A stretch of DNA of 64,000 nt from Chrysopilus asiliformis (taxonomy: Eukaryota; Arthropoda; Insecta; Diptera; Rhagionidae), in NCBI GenBank assembly GCA_964034945.1, contig OZ035962.1, positions 54,147,553 through 54,211,552 on the forward strand. The letters run 5' to 3'. Shown here one piece after another: positions 21,161-32,457 of the stretch. Both the position numbers and the translations under genes were made by a program. Below the pieces are notes generated by a model. That model was not told the origin of the DNA, ran no database searches, and saw only the letters and a list, made by a program, of their open reading frames with translations. Every line of letters starts with the position of its first letter. Position 1 is the stretch's first letter.

Positions 21161-21491
21161 ATGAATTCCGCAGTACCCGTTTATTATTACTTTAGGAGGA
21201 ATCAAATGCGAATAATGAGACGAAATCTACGGGACGCGTCAGATCCTTTTCCGATACCCGAAGAAAGGTAAAAAAGCGTAATTTATGTATGTTTAAAAAC
21301 TTTAAATTTATGTGTTTTGTAGGTTCATAGAAATATATAGGCTTCCACAGGCAGTGGCAGTGGAAATAATAGAAAAGTTGACTCTGCACATGACTGAAGT
21401 GGGGCCCAATCGAACTTTAATATCGCCTGCTCTTCGTGTTTTGTGTGCGCTAAAGTTTTACGCAAAACGCACTGTTTTCACTACCTCATAA
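21161..21491 (+). pseudogene. HARBI1-like nuclease N-terminal fragment with intron, right arm
   Basis: Exon 21161-21267 begins MNSAVPVYYYFRRNQMRIMR and includes RNLRDASDPFPIPEER. A 55-bp GT-AG intron follows (21268-21322). Exon 21323-21491 reads FIEIYRLPQAVAVEIIEKLT, LHMTEVGPNRTLISPALRVL, CALKFYAKRTVFTTS and a stop. The LRDASDPF-x5-F-x-x-YRL pattern is typical of HARBI1-like transposases. Only about 92 residues remain and the DDE domain is missing. Confidence 0.7.
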
Positions 21492-21869
21492 AGCTAGAAC
21501 CTGAATCGTACGTCGATTCGTCCGTCATGCGTCCGTCCGGTTGACAGTTCGATGCGGTGACAGTTGGGTACGGCAACGAATCTGGAGTTAATTCATTGTT
21601 TTGCACTGTTTCTATTAGTTTATCGTCGAAACAATTACTTTCAATTTGTTCCATACTTAAATTGCTTAAATCGTAAACAAACTTTTTTGCGAAATGACAT
21701 TTCCGTGCGTTGCCGCATGTAAAAGTAAAAAGTCGATCTACTCTATGCGGTTACCGCATCGGAAAACATATTATTAGGGGAGTACTCATAGCAGCCCGTT
21801 GATTTTACTCGAACTGTCAACGTGACGGACGCATGACGGACGCATCGACGTACGATTCAGGTTCTACCT
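21492..21869. mobile_element. 378-bp MITE inside the Harbinger arm
   Basis: It is absent from the opposite arm. The ends AGCTAGAACCTGAATCGTAC and, inward from the right, AGGTAGAACCTGAATCGTAC form an inverted repeat of over 40 bp rich in GTCCGTC. TAA flanks both sides (21489-21491, 21870-21872), fitting PIF/Harbinger. A 27-codon frame at 21694-21774 (MTFPCVAACKSKKSIYSMRL) resembles the start of a THAP zinc finger. Confidence 0.75.
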
Positions 21870-22541
21870 TAAAGCAAGTGATATCCATGGGAAATGTCGA
21901 TAAAAACGTTGGAAATGTGGAATAGATTTCCAGACGTCAAACCATTAGTGTTACCCGAGTGAAGGAAATCGCATTGGAAGTCAAACCTGTATTAGTGTGC
22001 TGTATCCACCAACACAATTAAAAGAAAGTTGAATATGTGCACATAACTCGCTTGTCGATAATTATCGACAGTTCCCTCAAAATCCCTATACTGAACTTAT
22101 ATTGCAAAACCCCACAAACTTCCTCCCGTCTTTCAACAGGATCATTAAAAAAATACAGCTGTAATTACAATTTTTGAATTAGAGAACCTATAATCTAGAG
22201 AGTGGACATCCGGACGTATAAAAATGGTCGAAAAACTGATAAACCTTCGCGAAAATTTCGAAAAATTCACTCATTGCCACAAATAGTTACCAAAATAATT
22301 ACAATCGGTTAATAAAAGCATAATATTCATGACTGAAGTATTTAAAAAAAAAACAAAGCAGTCATTGGGACTGCCGACAGAAGTGATAACCTTAAACTAT
22401 GAAATAACAGATTTTTTTTGGATTTTGAAATTATTTGTAGTATCAAAAATTAATATTTCATAATTTGTAAATTAAAATCATTAACATTAGTCTGGTTTTC
22501 ACATCTATCGCCACTCCGAGCAACAATTACATATATACATT

Positions 22542-22612
22542 AGCTGTTTTTTTAATGATCCATATGGATCTGTTATCCGGATCATTAAAAAAAGCAGCTG
22601 TTATCAACCAGT
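22542..22612. repeat. Hairpin with AGCTGTTTTTTTAATGATCC arms
   Basis: AGCTGTTTTTTTAATGATCC is followed after about 20 nt by GGATCATTAAAAAAAGCAGC. A related half is at 22137-22162 (GGATCATTAAAAAAATACAG). Likely the remnant of a small palindromic MITE. Confidence 0.6.
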
Positions 22613-22797
22613 TCAAGCTGTCAGAAATCTTTTTTAGAGAAGCAGCTTTATTAAAAAACTGCAGTTGAAACGCGCAATTGGTAAATCCAACAGACTTTTT
22701 TAATATCTCGAGTTTTTCTTTTGAGCGCAGTTTTTCTTTCGTGCAGTTGTGGAAGTAAACTTTTTCTATTGTAAAGTTTTTCTAAAATGAAAATTCA

Positions 22798-23353
22798 AGA
22801 CCTCGGTGCAAAAAGCGGTAATGTCCACTTTTTTGCGAAAATGAGTTATTGATGTCAAATGCAAGAATAAACGAATGCGCACATTTGGCTGCAAAGAGCA
22901 TACTTTTTAGAGGCCTGTGCAAAAAGTTATTAAAGGAAAGACGCATTGTTTCATATAATTTGACGCGGAATTTTTTTCCAAAAAAATTTTTTTTTATTCT
23001 GGGAGTTTTGTTTTGTTAAATTGAATATTTTTTTATTTTTTTATTTGTTTTTTACTAAATAAAGGCTAGTTAACAAGTCTGGACTGTATTTTGTAGTCAT
23101 AAATGAATTTTAAAAACCGCTTTTTTACTCTTGGGTGCAAGAAACAGCTATGTCCAAAACTTTAAAATGTCCATAACTTTTTCAAAAAAAAAATATGGAT
23201 TTATCTCAAATTAAAATGATGTAAGAATACATGCTTGATTTAAACTGTAAATTGTTAACTTTGTCCCAGAACAAAAATTTCACGCTAATATGTTTTTTGT
23301 CTCTCCTGAAAAATTTGAAAAAGTGGAGATGACCGTTTTTTGCACCGAGGTCT
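22798..23353. mobile_element. TIR element with TCA duplication
   Basis: The ends AGACCTCGGTGCAAAAAGCG and, inward from the right, AGACCTCGGTGCAAAAAACG are flanked by TCA (22795-22797, 23354-23356). 556 bp with no coding capacity. A 3-bp duplication suggests PIF/Harbinger affinity. Confidence 0.7.
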
Positions 23354-23993
23354 TCATTATTATTATCGAAAAAACCACAACAGAAAGCTTTGGAAGTTGA
23401 GGTGCTTTTTTTAAAAGTTTTCCAATGTGGAAGTTGAAGCTTAAAGCTTTGGAAGTTGAAAGGTTTTCCAATGTGGAAAGCGTCACGTTTTGTGGATTTG
23501 CTTTCCACTGACGCCAAACCATAAGTTTTTACCCATCCAAAAATCGCCCAAAGCGCCTAAAGAAGTTATCACTTCAAAAATTAAAAAGTTGTGTCCAATT
23601 TAAAAAAAAGGAAAAGAAATTCAAAAAACTGGAAAAAAGGACAAGAAATTCTAAAAACTGGAAAAATTCCATTCAAACTGTTCTAATTTGAGTTAATAGA
23701 CTGTCCTACTTAGTAGTCCTACTTAGTGTCCTATTTAGTAGTACAGTCTATTAAGTGCTGATGTCCACTCTCTATATTATAGGATCTCTAATAAAATGCT
23801 GAGAAAAACTTTTAAACAGACTGTCATGCTTTATAGGAAATGCGATGTCCCATTTTTTAGGTTTTTTTTACTATTTTTTACGTTTTTTACGGTTTTTTAC
23901 GTTTTTTACCAGTTTTTAACGTTTTTTACGTTTTTTACGTGAAAAACGTAAAAAACTGTTTTTTACGCCGTTTTGCCCAACACTGATCTTGGA

Positions 23994-26606
23994 CGAGGAG
24001 CAATGAGTCCTCTTTATCCCTTATTCCGGGCAAGGTAAGAGGTTCAATCGAATCTTTTACAATTGACTCAATTCTGTCTTTATTAGCAATGACTACGGTA
24101 ATACCTTAGATCTTATTTTTACAACTTGCTCCGTAGAAACGCAATTACTAAATTCTGATTTTCCTCTCCGCAATGAAAATCGTTTTCACCGTGCAATAAA
24201 TTTTCATCTTGACACTTTCTGCGATAATTTTACTATGACCAGAGCCGTATTAACAATTTTGAGCGCCCTGGGCTAAATAAAATTTTGCACCTTTACATAG
24301 TTTTATTGTAAAAATTCAATTTTATTTTTTAAAATATTCTTTAATTCAAAACTTAAATATATATTTACGCAAAATAAAATTCAAAAATTTTTATAAATAT
24401 GTGAATTAAATATTAATTGGCGCACCTGGGCTGTATGGCGCCCCTGGGCTGTAGCCCAATTAGCCCTATGGTTAATTGGGCCTTGACTATGACTGACAAC
24501 AATTTTGTTTTTGATTTTAAGAATTCTGACTTATTTAAGCTTAACTTATATTTTTCATCAATTGACTGGAAGAAAATCTTCGACTTTGACTGTTCTATCG
24601 ATGACTGCTTATTTAATTTTTATTGTTTTTTATATGTTGGTTTTGAGCTTTTTGTTCCGAAAAAGAAGATTGCATTCCATAGGTACCCGCCATGGTACAC
24701 GAAACTTTTATCAAGAGTAAAAAACTCCAAACACAAAGCTTATAAATTGTACGTTCGCACTAGACTTAATATACATTATCAAACGTACTCGTATTTGCGC
24801 AAAAGATTTGCTGCTATTCAGAAGTCAAATTACAAATCTTATTTATTAGATCTTCAAAACAATCTAGTCTCTGATCCGTCCAAATTTTGGAACTTCGTTA
24901 ACTTAAAAAAAGTCATCTGGCTACCCTAAAAGAATGTTTCTTGATGAGACAGTTGCGAATTGTGAGGAAGATATTTTGAGTCTATTCGCTGATTTTTTCC
25001 AGAATGTCTACGTTGATCCTCCGGACGATAATTCTATAAATTTATCATTATGTGAAAACATTGTTAATATTGGATCAATTGAACTAGATGTTGACTCTGT
25101 TCTTACCGAGTTGAATGGTTTAAATGTTAAGAAGGAGGCTGGGCCTGATCTTGTTTCTCCTTTCATACTTAAGAATTGTGCCGAAAGTCTGTGCTATCCA
25201 TTGACCACAATATTTAATTATTCTTTGCGTTTAGGCCGGTTTCCCTCTGCCTGGAAAACCTCCTATATAACACCTGTTTTTAAAAGTGGTAGTAAGAACA
25301 ATATAAAAAATTATCGCCCGATCGCGATTCTTCCCACTGTCGCCAAATTATTCGAAAAACTCGTGTGCAATGTTTTAACTGCCACGCTTAAGCAACACAT
25401 ATCCATCCATCAGCATGGATTCGTTAAAGGTCGATCAACTGCAACCAATTTAGTTGAATTTACAAATTATTGCCAGTATAAAATAGAAGATGGTCACCAA
25501 GTTGATGCCATATATACGGATTTTTCAAAGGCGTTTGATCGTGTTCAACATAAGATTTTATTGAAAAAACGCGCAATATTGGGAATACATTCTAGTCTTC
25601 TTTGTTGGCTATCGTCTTATTTATCTTCTCGCATGCAATGTGTAAAAATTTTTAATTTATTTTCACGATTCTTTGTAGGTCGTTCTGGTGTCCCGCAAGG
25701 GAGTCATCTTGGCCCACTTTTATTTATTTTATTTATTAATGACCTGTGTAACGTCCTTAAATCGTCTAAATGTTTGCTGTATGCTGACGATCTGAAAGTT
25801 TTTCGAGTCGTAGACAGCTTCCAAGATTCTGCTTTGTTGCAGAGTGATTTGTATGCACTGTCTGATTGGTGTGTAAAAAATTACATAACTTTAAACGTCT
25901 CTAAATGCTTTTCCATGCCACTCCATCGAAAGCTCAAGCCCGTACTTCTTAATTATAAAATTAGCAATATTACAATTAATAGAGTTAATGCGATCAAAGA
26001 TCTTGGGGTGGTATTTGATACGAAACTAACGTTCAATAATCACATCGATTATATTACTTCAAAAGCGAACGGACTTTTAGGTTTTATTATGCGTTTTCCC
26101 GCGATCTAACTAATCCTTATGCGCTGAAAAGTATCTTTATAACCATTGTAAGGCCAATATTGGAATATGCGTGTATTGTTTGGAGTCCCAATTATGAAGT
26201 TCACATTAAGCGAATAGAATCGATTCAAAAACGATTTCTGCGCTTTGCACTTCACCATCTGAGTTGGTCAGATAGGCTTGAGCTTCCGCCATACGTATCT
26301 AGGTGTACATTGATTAACCTTGACTCGTTAGGTTTTCGTCGTAATTTGTTACGTACCCTGTTTCTTTTTAATGTTTATTTAGGAATTATTGACTCCCCTG
26401 TAATTTTGTCAAAAATTGGTTTTAGCGTCCCCTCCCGTTCTCTAAGATCTCACCCCTTTCTAAACGTACCGTTCCATAGGACTGTTTACGGAACTAATGA
26501 GCCTATTAGCAATATGTGCCAGTTGTTCAACAATTGGTCAATGTTTTTTGATTTTAACATGTCTCGTGCTATGTTTCGTAAAAGAATCATTTTAAGTAAA
26601 TTGTAG
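23994..26606 (+). pseudogene. LINE ORF2, linker and reverse transcriptase
   Basis: After the hAT-like insertion the frame resumes (to 24239) and, after the hAT MITE, continues at 24494. Features in order are the PPWYTKLLSRVKNSKHKAYK linker, GPDLVSPFILKNCAES, ITPVFKSGSKNNIKNYRPIA, AIYTDFSKAFDRVQHK, SGVPQGSHLGPLLFILFIND, the catalytic LLYADDLKVF near 25770, and VRPILEYACIVWSPNYEVHI downstream. Only two small frameshifts are seen in this part, one in the A-run at 24905-24912 and one near 26098. The catalytic YADD is intact. The enzyme would reverse-transcribe LINE RNA at the nicked target. Confidence 0.85.
24240..24485. mobile_element. 246-bp hAT MITE in the LINE
   Basis: A perfect 8-bp duplication ACTATGAC (24232-24239, 24486-24493) flanks the ends CAGAGCCGTATTAAC and, inward from the right, CAAGGCCCAATTAAC. 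Removing it restores the LINE frame (DNFTMT then DNNFVFDF). The inner right end repeats GGCGCACCTGGGCTGTA-like words. Confidence 0.85.
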
Positions 26607-26810
26607 TTTTGATTTTGTTTTTCTTATGCACTATATATTTTATCTATTTTTTATTGTAATTTTGCTTTTATTTATTTTTCTTTAATATTATTTTTCTTAA
26701 ATCTATTGTACTAGCAGACCCTACGAATGCCAGCTTAAAGTTTTTTGTATAAATTTTAGAATGCAAAAAAACCATAAATAATTTAAAAACTTTTGGGAAA
26801 AAATATTATT

Positions 26811-29575
26811 CTTACAGGACCTTGCGTTTCGAATTTTGAAATTTCAACAACAGATTCGTGATAAGCAACCATGAAAACCTCCTAAAGCCAGTTTTTGCGA
26901 GAAAAATTGGAAAAAGGATATTTGCGTTATCCTTACAGGACCTTCCGTTTAGACTTTTTAAAAACTATTACCGGATGCGTGATCAGCGACCCCGAAAATC
27001 CCATAATGCCAATTTTTCCGGGGAAATTTTGGAAAAAGAATATTTTCGTTATCCTGACAGGACCTTCCGTTTCGATTTTTAAAAATCCCACTGCAGAGCT
27101 GTGATCAGCGAGCTCAGAAACCCCCTAATGCAATATTTCCTGGAACAAATGGGAAAAAGATACTTCCGTTACCCTTACAGGACCTTCCGTTTCGAGTTTT
27201 GAAAATCTAACACCGGATCCGTCATCAGCGAACCCAAAAACCCCATAATGCAATTTTTTTCTCGGATAAAATGAGAAGGATACTTCGTTATCCTTACAGG
27301 TCTTTCCGTTTCGAACTTTGAAATTCCAACACCGGATTCGTGATCAGCGACCCCAAAAACCCCATAATGGCAATTTTCCCGGGGAAAAATGGGAAAAAGG
27401 ATATTTGCGTTATCCTTACAGGACCTTCCCTTTAGCATTTGAAAAATCGAACACCGGATTCGCGATCATAGACCTCGAAAATCCCTTAGTGGCAATTGCA
27501 TCAAGAAAAATTGGAAAAAAGACATTTGCGTTAATCTTGCAGGACTTTTCGGTTAGAATTTTGAAATTCCAACACCGGATTCGTGATCATTTTCCGGGGA
27601 AAAATGGGAAAAAGGATATTTTCATTATCCTTACAGGACCTTTTCGAATTTTGAAAATATAATACCGGATTCGTGATCAGCGCCCCCAAAAACCCCCTTA
27701 TACAGATTTTTCCGAGGAAGAACGGGAAAAAGGATATTTATCCTTACAGGACTTTTCGTTTCGAAATTTGAAAATCTTATATCGGATTCGTGATCAGCGA
27801 TCCCAAACATAAAGCCAATTTTCCCGGGGAATAACGGGAAAAAGGATATTTCCGTTATCCTTTCAGGACCTTCCATTTAGAATTTTCAAAATCTAACACC
27901 GGATTCGCGGTCAGCGACCCCGGAAACCTTATGCCGATTTTTCCCAGGAAAAACGGGAAAAAGGATATTTGCGTTATCCTTACAGGACCTTCCGTTTAGA
28001 ATTTTGAAAATCTAATACCGGATTCGTGATCAGCGCCCCAAAAACCCCCTTATACCGATTTTCCGAGGAAAAACGGGAAAAAGGATATTTATCCTTACAG
28101 GACCTTTCGTTTCGAATTTTGAAAATCTTATATCGGATTCGTGATCAGCGATCCCAAACATAAAGCCAATTTTCCCGGGGAATAACGGGAAAAAGGATAT
28201 TTCCGTTATCCTTTCAGGACCTTCCATTTAGAATTTTCAAAATCTAACACCGGATTCGCGGTCAGCGACCCCGGAAACCTTATGCCGATTTTTCCCTGGA
28301 AAAACGCGAAAAAGGATATTTGCGTTATCCTTACAGGACTTTCCGTTTCGAATTTTAATAATCTAACACCGGATTCGCGGTCAGCGACCCCGGAAACCTT
28401 ATGCCGATTTTTCCCAGGAAAAACGGGAAAAAGGATATTTGCGTTATCCTTACAGGACCTTCCGTTTAGAATTTTGAAAATCTAATACCGGATTCGTGAT
28501 CAGCGCCCCAAAAACCCCCTTATACCGATTTTTCCGAGGAAGAACGGGAAAAAGGATATTTATCCTTACAGGACCCTCCGTTTCGAATTTTGAAATTCCA
28601 ACACCGGATTCGTGATTAGCGACCCCAAAAACCCCCTTATGCCGATTTTTCCCAGGAAAAACGGGAAAAAGGATATTTGCGTTATATTTACAGGACCTTC
28701 CGTTTCGAATTTTGAAAATATAATACCGGATTCGTGATCAGCGCCCCCAAAAACCCCCTTATACAGATTTTTCCGAGGAAGAACGGGAAAAAGGATATTT
28801 ATCCTTACAGGACCTTTCGTTTCGAATTTTGAAAATCTAATATCGGATTCGTGATCAGCAACCCCAAAAACCCCATAATACCAATTTTTCCGGCGAAAAA
28901 TCGGAAAAAGGATATTTGTATTATCCTTACAGGACCTTCCGTTTCGAACTTTGAAAATCTAATATCGAATTCGTGATCAGCGACCCCAAAAACCCCATAA
29001 TGGCAATTTTTCCGGGGAAAAATGGGAAAAAGGATATTTTCATTATCCTTACAGGACCTTTCGTTTCGAATTTTGAAAATCTAATACCGGATTCGTGATC
29101 AGCGACCCCAAAAACCCTATAATGCAAATTTTTCTGGGGAAAAATGGGAAAAAGGATATTTTCATTATCCTTACAGGACCTTCCGTTTCGAATTTTGAAA
29201 TTCCAACAGCAGAGCCGTGATCAGCGACCCCAAAAACCCCATAATGCAGATTTTCCCCGGTAAAAATGGAAAAAAGGATATTTTCGTTATCCTTACAGGA
29301 CCTTCCGTTACGAATTTTAAAATTCCAACAGCAGAGCCGTGATCAGCGACCCCAAAAACCCCTTAATGCAAATTTTTCCGGGGAGAAATGGGAAAAAGGA
29401 TATTTTCATTATCCTTACAGGATCTTTCGTTTCGAATTTTGAAAATCTAATACCGGATTCGTGATCAGCGACCCCAAAAACCCTATAATGCAAATTTTTC
29501 CGGGGAGAAATGGGAAAAAGGATATTTTCATTATCCTTACAGGACCTTCCGTTTCGAATTTTGAAAATCTACATA
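26811..29575. repeat. Satellite array, about 24 units of 107-125 bp
   Basis: Counting the phrase CCTTACAGGA and close variants gives 24 units in 2.76 kb. Each unit contains GGATTCGTGATCAGCGACCC, CCCCATAATG, a TTTTTCCGGGGAAAAATGGG core and AAAAAGGATATT. A higher-order pattern of short units lacking the cattatcc segment recurs (around 27730, 28085, 28555, 28795). Apparent frames across the array are satellite translations, not genes. Confidence 0.9.
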
Positions 29576-29660
29576 GCTAAAAACCTGCTCCTGGAAACGC
29601 AGATCATTTTGCAAAAAACCGCGTAAAAATCGGTCCAGTAGTTTTTGAGTTTTGTAATCT

Positions 29661-29663
29661 CAA

Positions 29664-29702
<39 letters not shown>

Positions 29703-29705
29703 AAC
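29661..29705. repeat. CAGA-type tetranucleotide microsatellite
   Basis: ACAAACAGACAGACAGACAG and onward, part of the Helentron 5' side. It is the reverse complement of the GTCTGTCT runs seen in other repeats of the window. Confidence 0.9.
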
Positions 29706-29998
29706 ATCCATTTTTATATATATAGATTTGTTGGAATCTGCCTGTTAGGATTTTTTTTTCTGTTTGTTAGGATTTGTCTGTTAGGACAAATTTTACAAAA
29801 GGTTTTTTGGGGAGTTTTTTACAGCGAGTTAATTCTATGTCCGATTTTTTATTTTTTTTATTAGTTGTGGTTAAGTATTTAAAAAAAGTTACCTGCATTT
29901 TTTTTGTGTAAATAATGCCCAATAGGCGAAAGGTAGGAGATCAAAGCTGAAATTTAAGTATTTGTAAGTTCTAAACGACAAACTATATTAAACACCTA

Positions 29999-30190
29999 GG
30001 CCCTTACCAATGAGCTGTTACTAACTTATTAACAACTTAAGGCGTGTGCGAAACGGTCTAATTGCATGCTAATTCTAGTACATTTTCATTCATTTAAAAC
30101 AGCGAACTGGAAATTTTCCAATAAAAACTAGTCCGTTTATACAACCCCAAATGTTGTTATTAAGTTATCTACAGCTCATTGGTAAGACCC
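29999..30190. mobile_element. 192-bp MITE in repeat T
   Basis: The ends GGCCCTTACCAATGAGCTGT and, inward from the right, GGGTCTTACCAATGAGCTGT are flanked by CTA and TTA, a near 3-bp duplication. It is missing in the inverted copy at 31890-32160, which confirms it as an insertion. PIF/Harbinger-like. Confidence 0.7.
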
Positions 30191-30250
30191 TTAATCAATA
30201 CTTTTCAATAAAAATATGGCTTACTTTCACCCCTATATCCTTCATATTGT

Positions 30251-31040
30251 AAAATTCAATCTAATAACCAAAGGTGAAATATCTTATCATCGTTTTACTT
30301 TTAAATTTTTTCTGTAAATACCTGCCAATATACATAAATATTCGCTAAATAAAATTTATGGGTAAATTCATTGTTTATTTTTAAAACGATTTTTTGAAAC
30401 AATCAAATACAAGAAAAAAAAATATTTTTTTGAATGTATACTCAGTAGCTGGACTGATTCAGCTGGGATTTTTCAAAGAAGCATTTCCAAATCTGAATCG
30501 AAATAAAATATATCAAATATTTTGGCTGTTATAAAAAAATAAAAATAAAATGGAAAATACCCCTCAAAAGAGAGAAAAGGAGAGGTGGTGGAGGGTTATA
30601 GTCTAAACAAAAAAAATCGTGTAGTCATGACGAACAACTTTTTCTAAGACACCAAAATTTTTTATTGTAATCGTTTTAGCCGTTATTTTCATACTTTAAA
30701 TACCGTTATCTCAAAAACTAGATATGATAGAGCAAAACTTTGTATCGGAGTCGTGCTAATAAATCTAAAAAACTCACAGATGGTTTGGTTGGGTATTGCG
30801 TTGCGTAGTTGTTCGCTGTACATAACTTTTTTCCTCAAAATTTCGTTCTGTGTTTTGATTTTTTCTAAAACTAATGTATTTTTACATGAAGATGAACATT
30901 TATTTATGTTAAAACAGAAAATTAATTTATACAGTGTTCTCGAAAAACAAGATTTTATTTTATTTCGTTTTTGCTGATAAAACGCCAAACCTTACTTTTA
31001 TGCGAAATTTCAGACTAATATGAAACCTATCGATGTAATT
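30251..31040. other. No recognised gene
   Basis: AT-rich spacer between inverted repeat arms. Overlapping frames at 30689-30988 on both strands have no recognisable domain. Confidence 0.5.
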
Positions 31041-31402
31041 TGGGATTCGTACTTAATCCTGGAAAACCAAATCCCGGAATTAACAAAATCCCAGAAAATA
31101 CGAAATCCTGGAAAACATTACATTTTACACAATTGGAGTCTTATGTAGGTTTTATATTATGTATGTTTTAGTGCTATAAACTAATCAAAAGACCGACAGG
31201 GACAAAAGCCAGCTATATATTTTTCAATTATAAGAAATATATGTTGCTAATGTTTATTCATTAATCTTATGTTCTTTTATTTAGGTAATCAAAATCCCGA
31301 ATTAGCAGGGCAATTTTTGGTGTTAAAATCGCCGCGATTTTAGCACCAAAAATTGCCCTGCTAATTCGGGATTTTGATTTCCGGGATTTCGTACCCAACC
31401 CA
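31041..31402. mobile_element. hAT-like palindromic MITE with AATCCCGGAA words
   Basis: The ends TGGGATTCGTACTTAATCC and, inward from the right, TGGGTTGGGTACGAAATCC are flanked by TGTAATT and TGCAATT, a 7-8 bp imperfect duplication. Near the right end is a hairpin with arms of about 46 bp (31287-31380, starting AATCAAAATCCCGAATTAGC). AAATCCCGGAA-type words recur. Confidence 0.65.
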
Positions 31403-31489
31403 TGCAATTTACCTGGTAATTAGAAAAAATCTGCTATTATATTAGAAAACAGCAGGAAATGATTTCGAAATTTACAGCCTTATTCTAGC

Positions 31490-31870
31490 TACGGTCACTA
31501 GATTACGAATCCGGTGTTAGATTTTCAAAATTCAAAACCGAAGGCCCTGCAAGGATGACGTAAATATCCTTTTCCCGTCTTTCCCGGGGAAAAATGGCAT
31601 TAGGGGGTTTTCGGGGTCGCTGAATCCGATTCTGACATTTAAAATTCTGTAAGGGTAATGGAATGTCTTGTAAGGATAACGTGAGTATCGGTTTTGCTCA
31701 CATTTTCCGGGGAAAAAACTCATTTAGGGGTTTTTGGGGCCGCTGACTCCGACTCTGATATTTAAAATTCTATAATGATAACGGAAGGTCCTGCAAAGAT
31801 AACGTGAGTTTCCTTTTGCTCAAATTTCCCGCGAAAGATCTTTTCTGGAGGTTTTTGGTAGGCTAATTCA
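31490..31870. repeat. Satellite fragment, about three units
   Basis: Three degraded units of the same satellite as in the Helentron (GGGGTTTTCGGGGTCGCTGA, GTAAGGATAACGTGAGTATC). Flanking Helentron ends were not identified. Confidence 0.75.
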
Positions 31871-32457
31871 AGACTAAAAAGTATAAAATAAAAAAAACTA
31901 ATTTTACAATGTAAAGGAGTGAGGGATGAAATTAAGCCATAATTTTATTGAAAAGTATTGATTAAATGTTTAATATGCTTGCCGTTTAGAAGGTAGAAAT
32001 GCTTAAATTTCTGCTTTGATCTTCTCCCCTCATTATTTGCACAAACAAAAAGAAATGCAGGTAATTTCTTTTTAGATACTTTAGGAATTGACCCGCTGTA
32101 AACATCCCCCCCCCCCTACCCCCAATCCTTTTGTAACATTTGTATGGTTGTTAGAAATCATTATCTTTACTACTTTTATCATACAAAAAATTGTTTAATT
32201 ACCATCTTACAAAAAAAAACATGACAAAAGCTATAATTGCCAATCTCAATTTTTGCCCATTATCGAACTTAGACTTGTATTTTACGCAAAACAAATCTGC
32301 GTAAAAATTCAAGTCTCCAGCTCAATACGTGCGCCCGCAATCCGCGCCGCAGACGAACAGACAGACGGACGGACATGCAAAATTAATTTTTTTTTATCAT
32401 TTTAAACACAAGTCATTTTTGTGTGTGATGACGGGATCTTGGCGTTACAAACAGTAA

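Larger units (their letters stand above)
20003..22076. mobile_element. Head-to-head half-Harbinger palindrome
   Basis: The two halves are inverted copies of each other over roughly 850 bp, centred near 20934. Ends GGGAACTGTCGATAATTATC are flanked by TTA (20000-20002) and TCA (22077-22079), a near-perfect 3-bp duplication of PIF/Harbinger type. Each arm encodes the same truncated HARBI1-like N-terminus. The left arm carries a roughly 157-bp insertion (20657-20813), the right arm a 378-bp MITE (21492-21869). Both termini are therefore copies of one original transposon end. Confidence 0.8.
22185..23786. mobile_element. TIR element with TA duplication
   Basis: The ends GAGAACCTATAATCTAGAGA and, inward from the right, GAGATCCTATAATATAGAGA continue through GTGGACATC and are flanked by TA. 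The right side also holds three CCTACTTAGT or CCTATTTAGT repeats. Tc1/mariner-like by duplication only, with no transposase. It hosts the element at 22798-23353. Confidence 0.6.
18022..23985. mobile_element. Large hAT-like composite with TTTTTTACG arrays
   Basis: The ends CAGTGTTGTGCC and, inward from the right, CAGTGTTGGGCA are flanked by a perfect 8-bp duplication ATCTTGGA (18014-18021, 23986-23993). Both termini are arrays of TTTTTTACG or CGTAAAAA words (18035-18110, 23865-23970). At 5964 bp it is large because other elements sit inside it: a palindromic repeat, a Harbinger palindrome and TIR elements. No hAT transposase was found. It interrupts the LINE gene exactly. Confidence 0.85.
17404..26709 (+). 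mobile_element. APE-type LINE (non-LTR retrotransposon) split by two hAT elements
   Basis: Endonuclease (17502-18021) and reverse transcriptase (23994-26606) are one gene separated by a 5.96-kb hAT-like insertion (18022-23985) and a 246-bp hAT MITE (24240-24485). Both insertions have perfect 8-bp duplications. The 3' region after the stop is AT-rich with TTTA-type runs and ends where a Helentron begins at 26710. No ORF1 was recognised, so the element may be 5' truncated. It is related to the minus-strand LINE at 43951-50104. Confidence 0.85.
26710..29730 (-). mobile_element. Helentron/DINE-like element with a large satellite core
   Basis: In minus orientation the 3' end reads GGGTCTGCTAGT at 26710, as in arthropod Helentrons. 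A tandem array follows (26811-29575). At the 5' side a conserved block (CTCCTGGAAACGCAGATCAT, CGCGTAAAAATCGGTCCAGT) precedes a CAGA-type microsatellite and ATATATATAGAT. No replicase-helicase gene is present, so it is non-autonomous. It begins exactly at the LINE 3' tail. Confidence 0.8.
29780..32160. repeat. Inverted pair of repeat T (29780-30250 and 31890-32160)
   Basis: The left arm (TTTTACAGCGAGTTAATTC, TTACCTGCATTTTTTTTGTG, AATCAATACTTTTCAATAAA) is mirrored on the opposite strand at 31890-32160. The left arm is interrupted by a 192-bp MITE (29999-30190), absent from the right arm. A third, diverged copy is at 59830-60120. No coding capacity was recognised. Confidence 0.7.

Noticed and set aside
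23206..23522. Two overlapping minus frames
   Set aside because: They cross the right end of the 22798-23353 TIR element and lack any family signature.
27175..29127. Frames of 65-115 codons rich in GPERITEISFFPLFPGK-like phrases
   Set aside because: They are translations of the 120-bp satellite, which happens to be open in some frames.
26811..29575. CRISPR array
   Set aside because: The repeats are contiguous long units without unique spacers, in a eukaryotic Helentron.
30689..30988. Overlapping 99- and 74-codon frames on opposite strands
   Set aside because: AT-rich, no domain, no splice context; probably chance.
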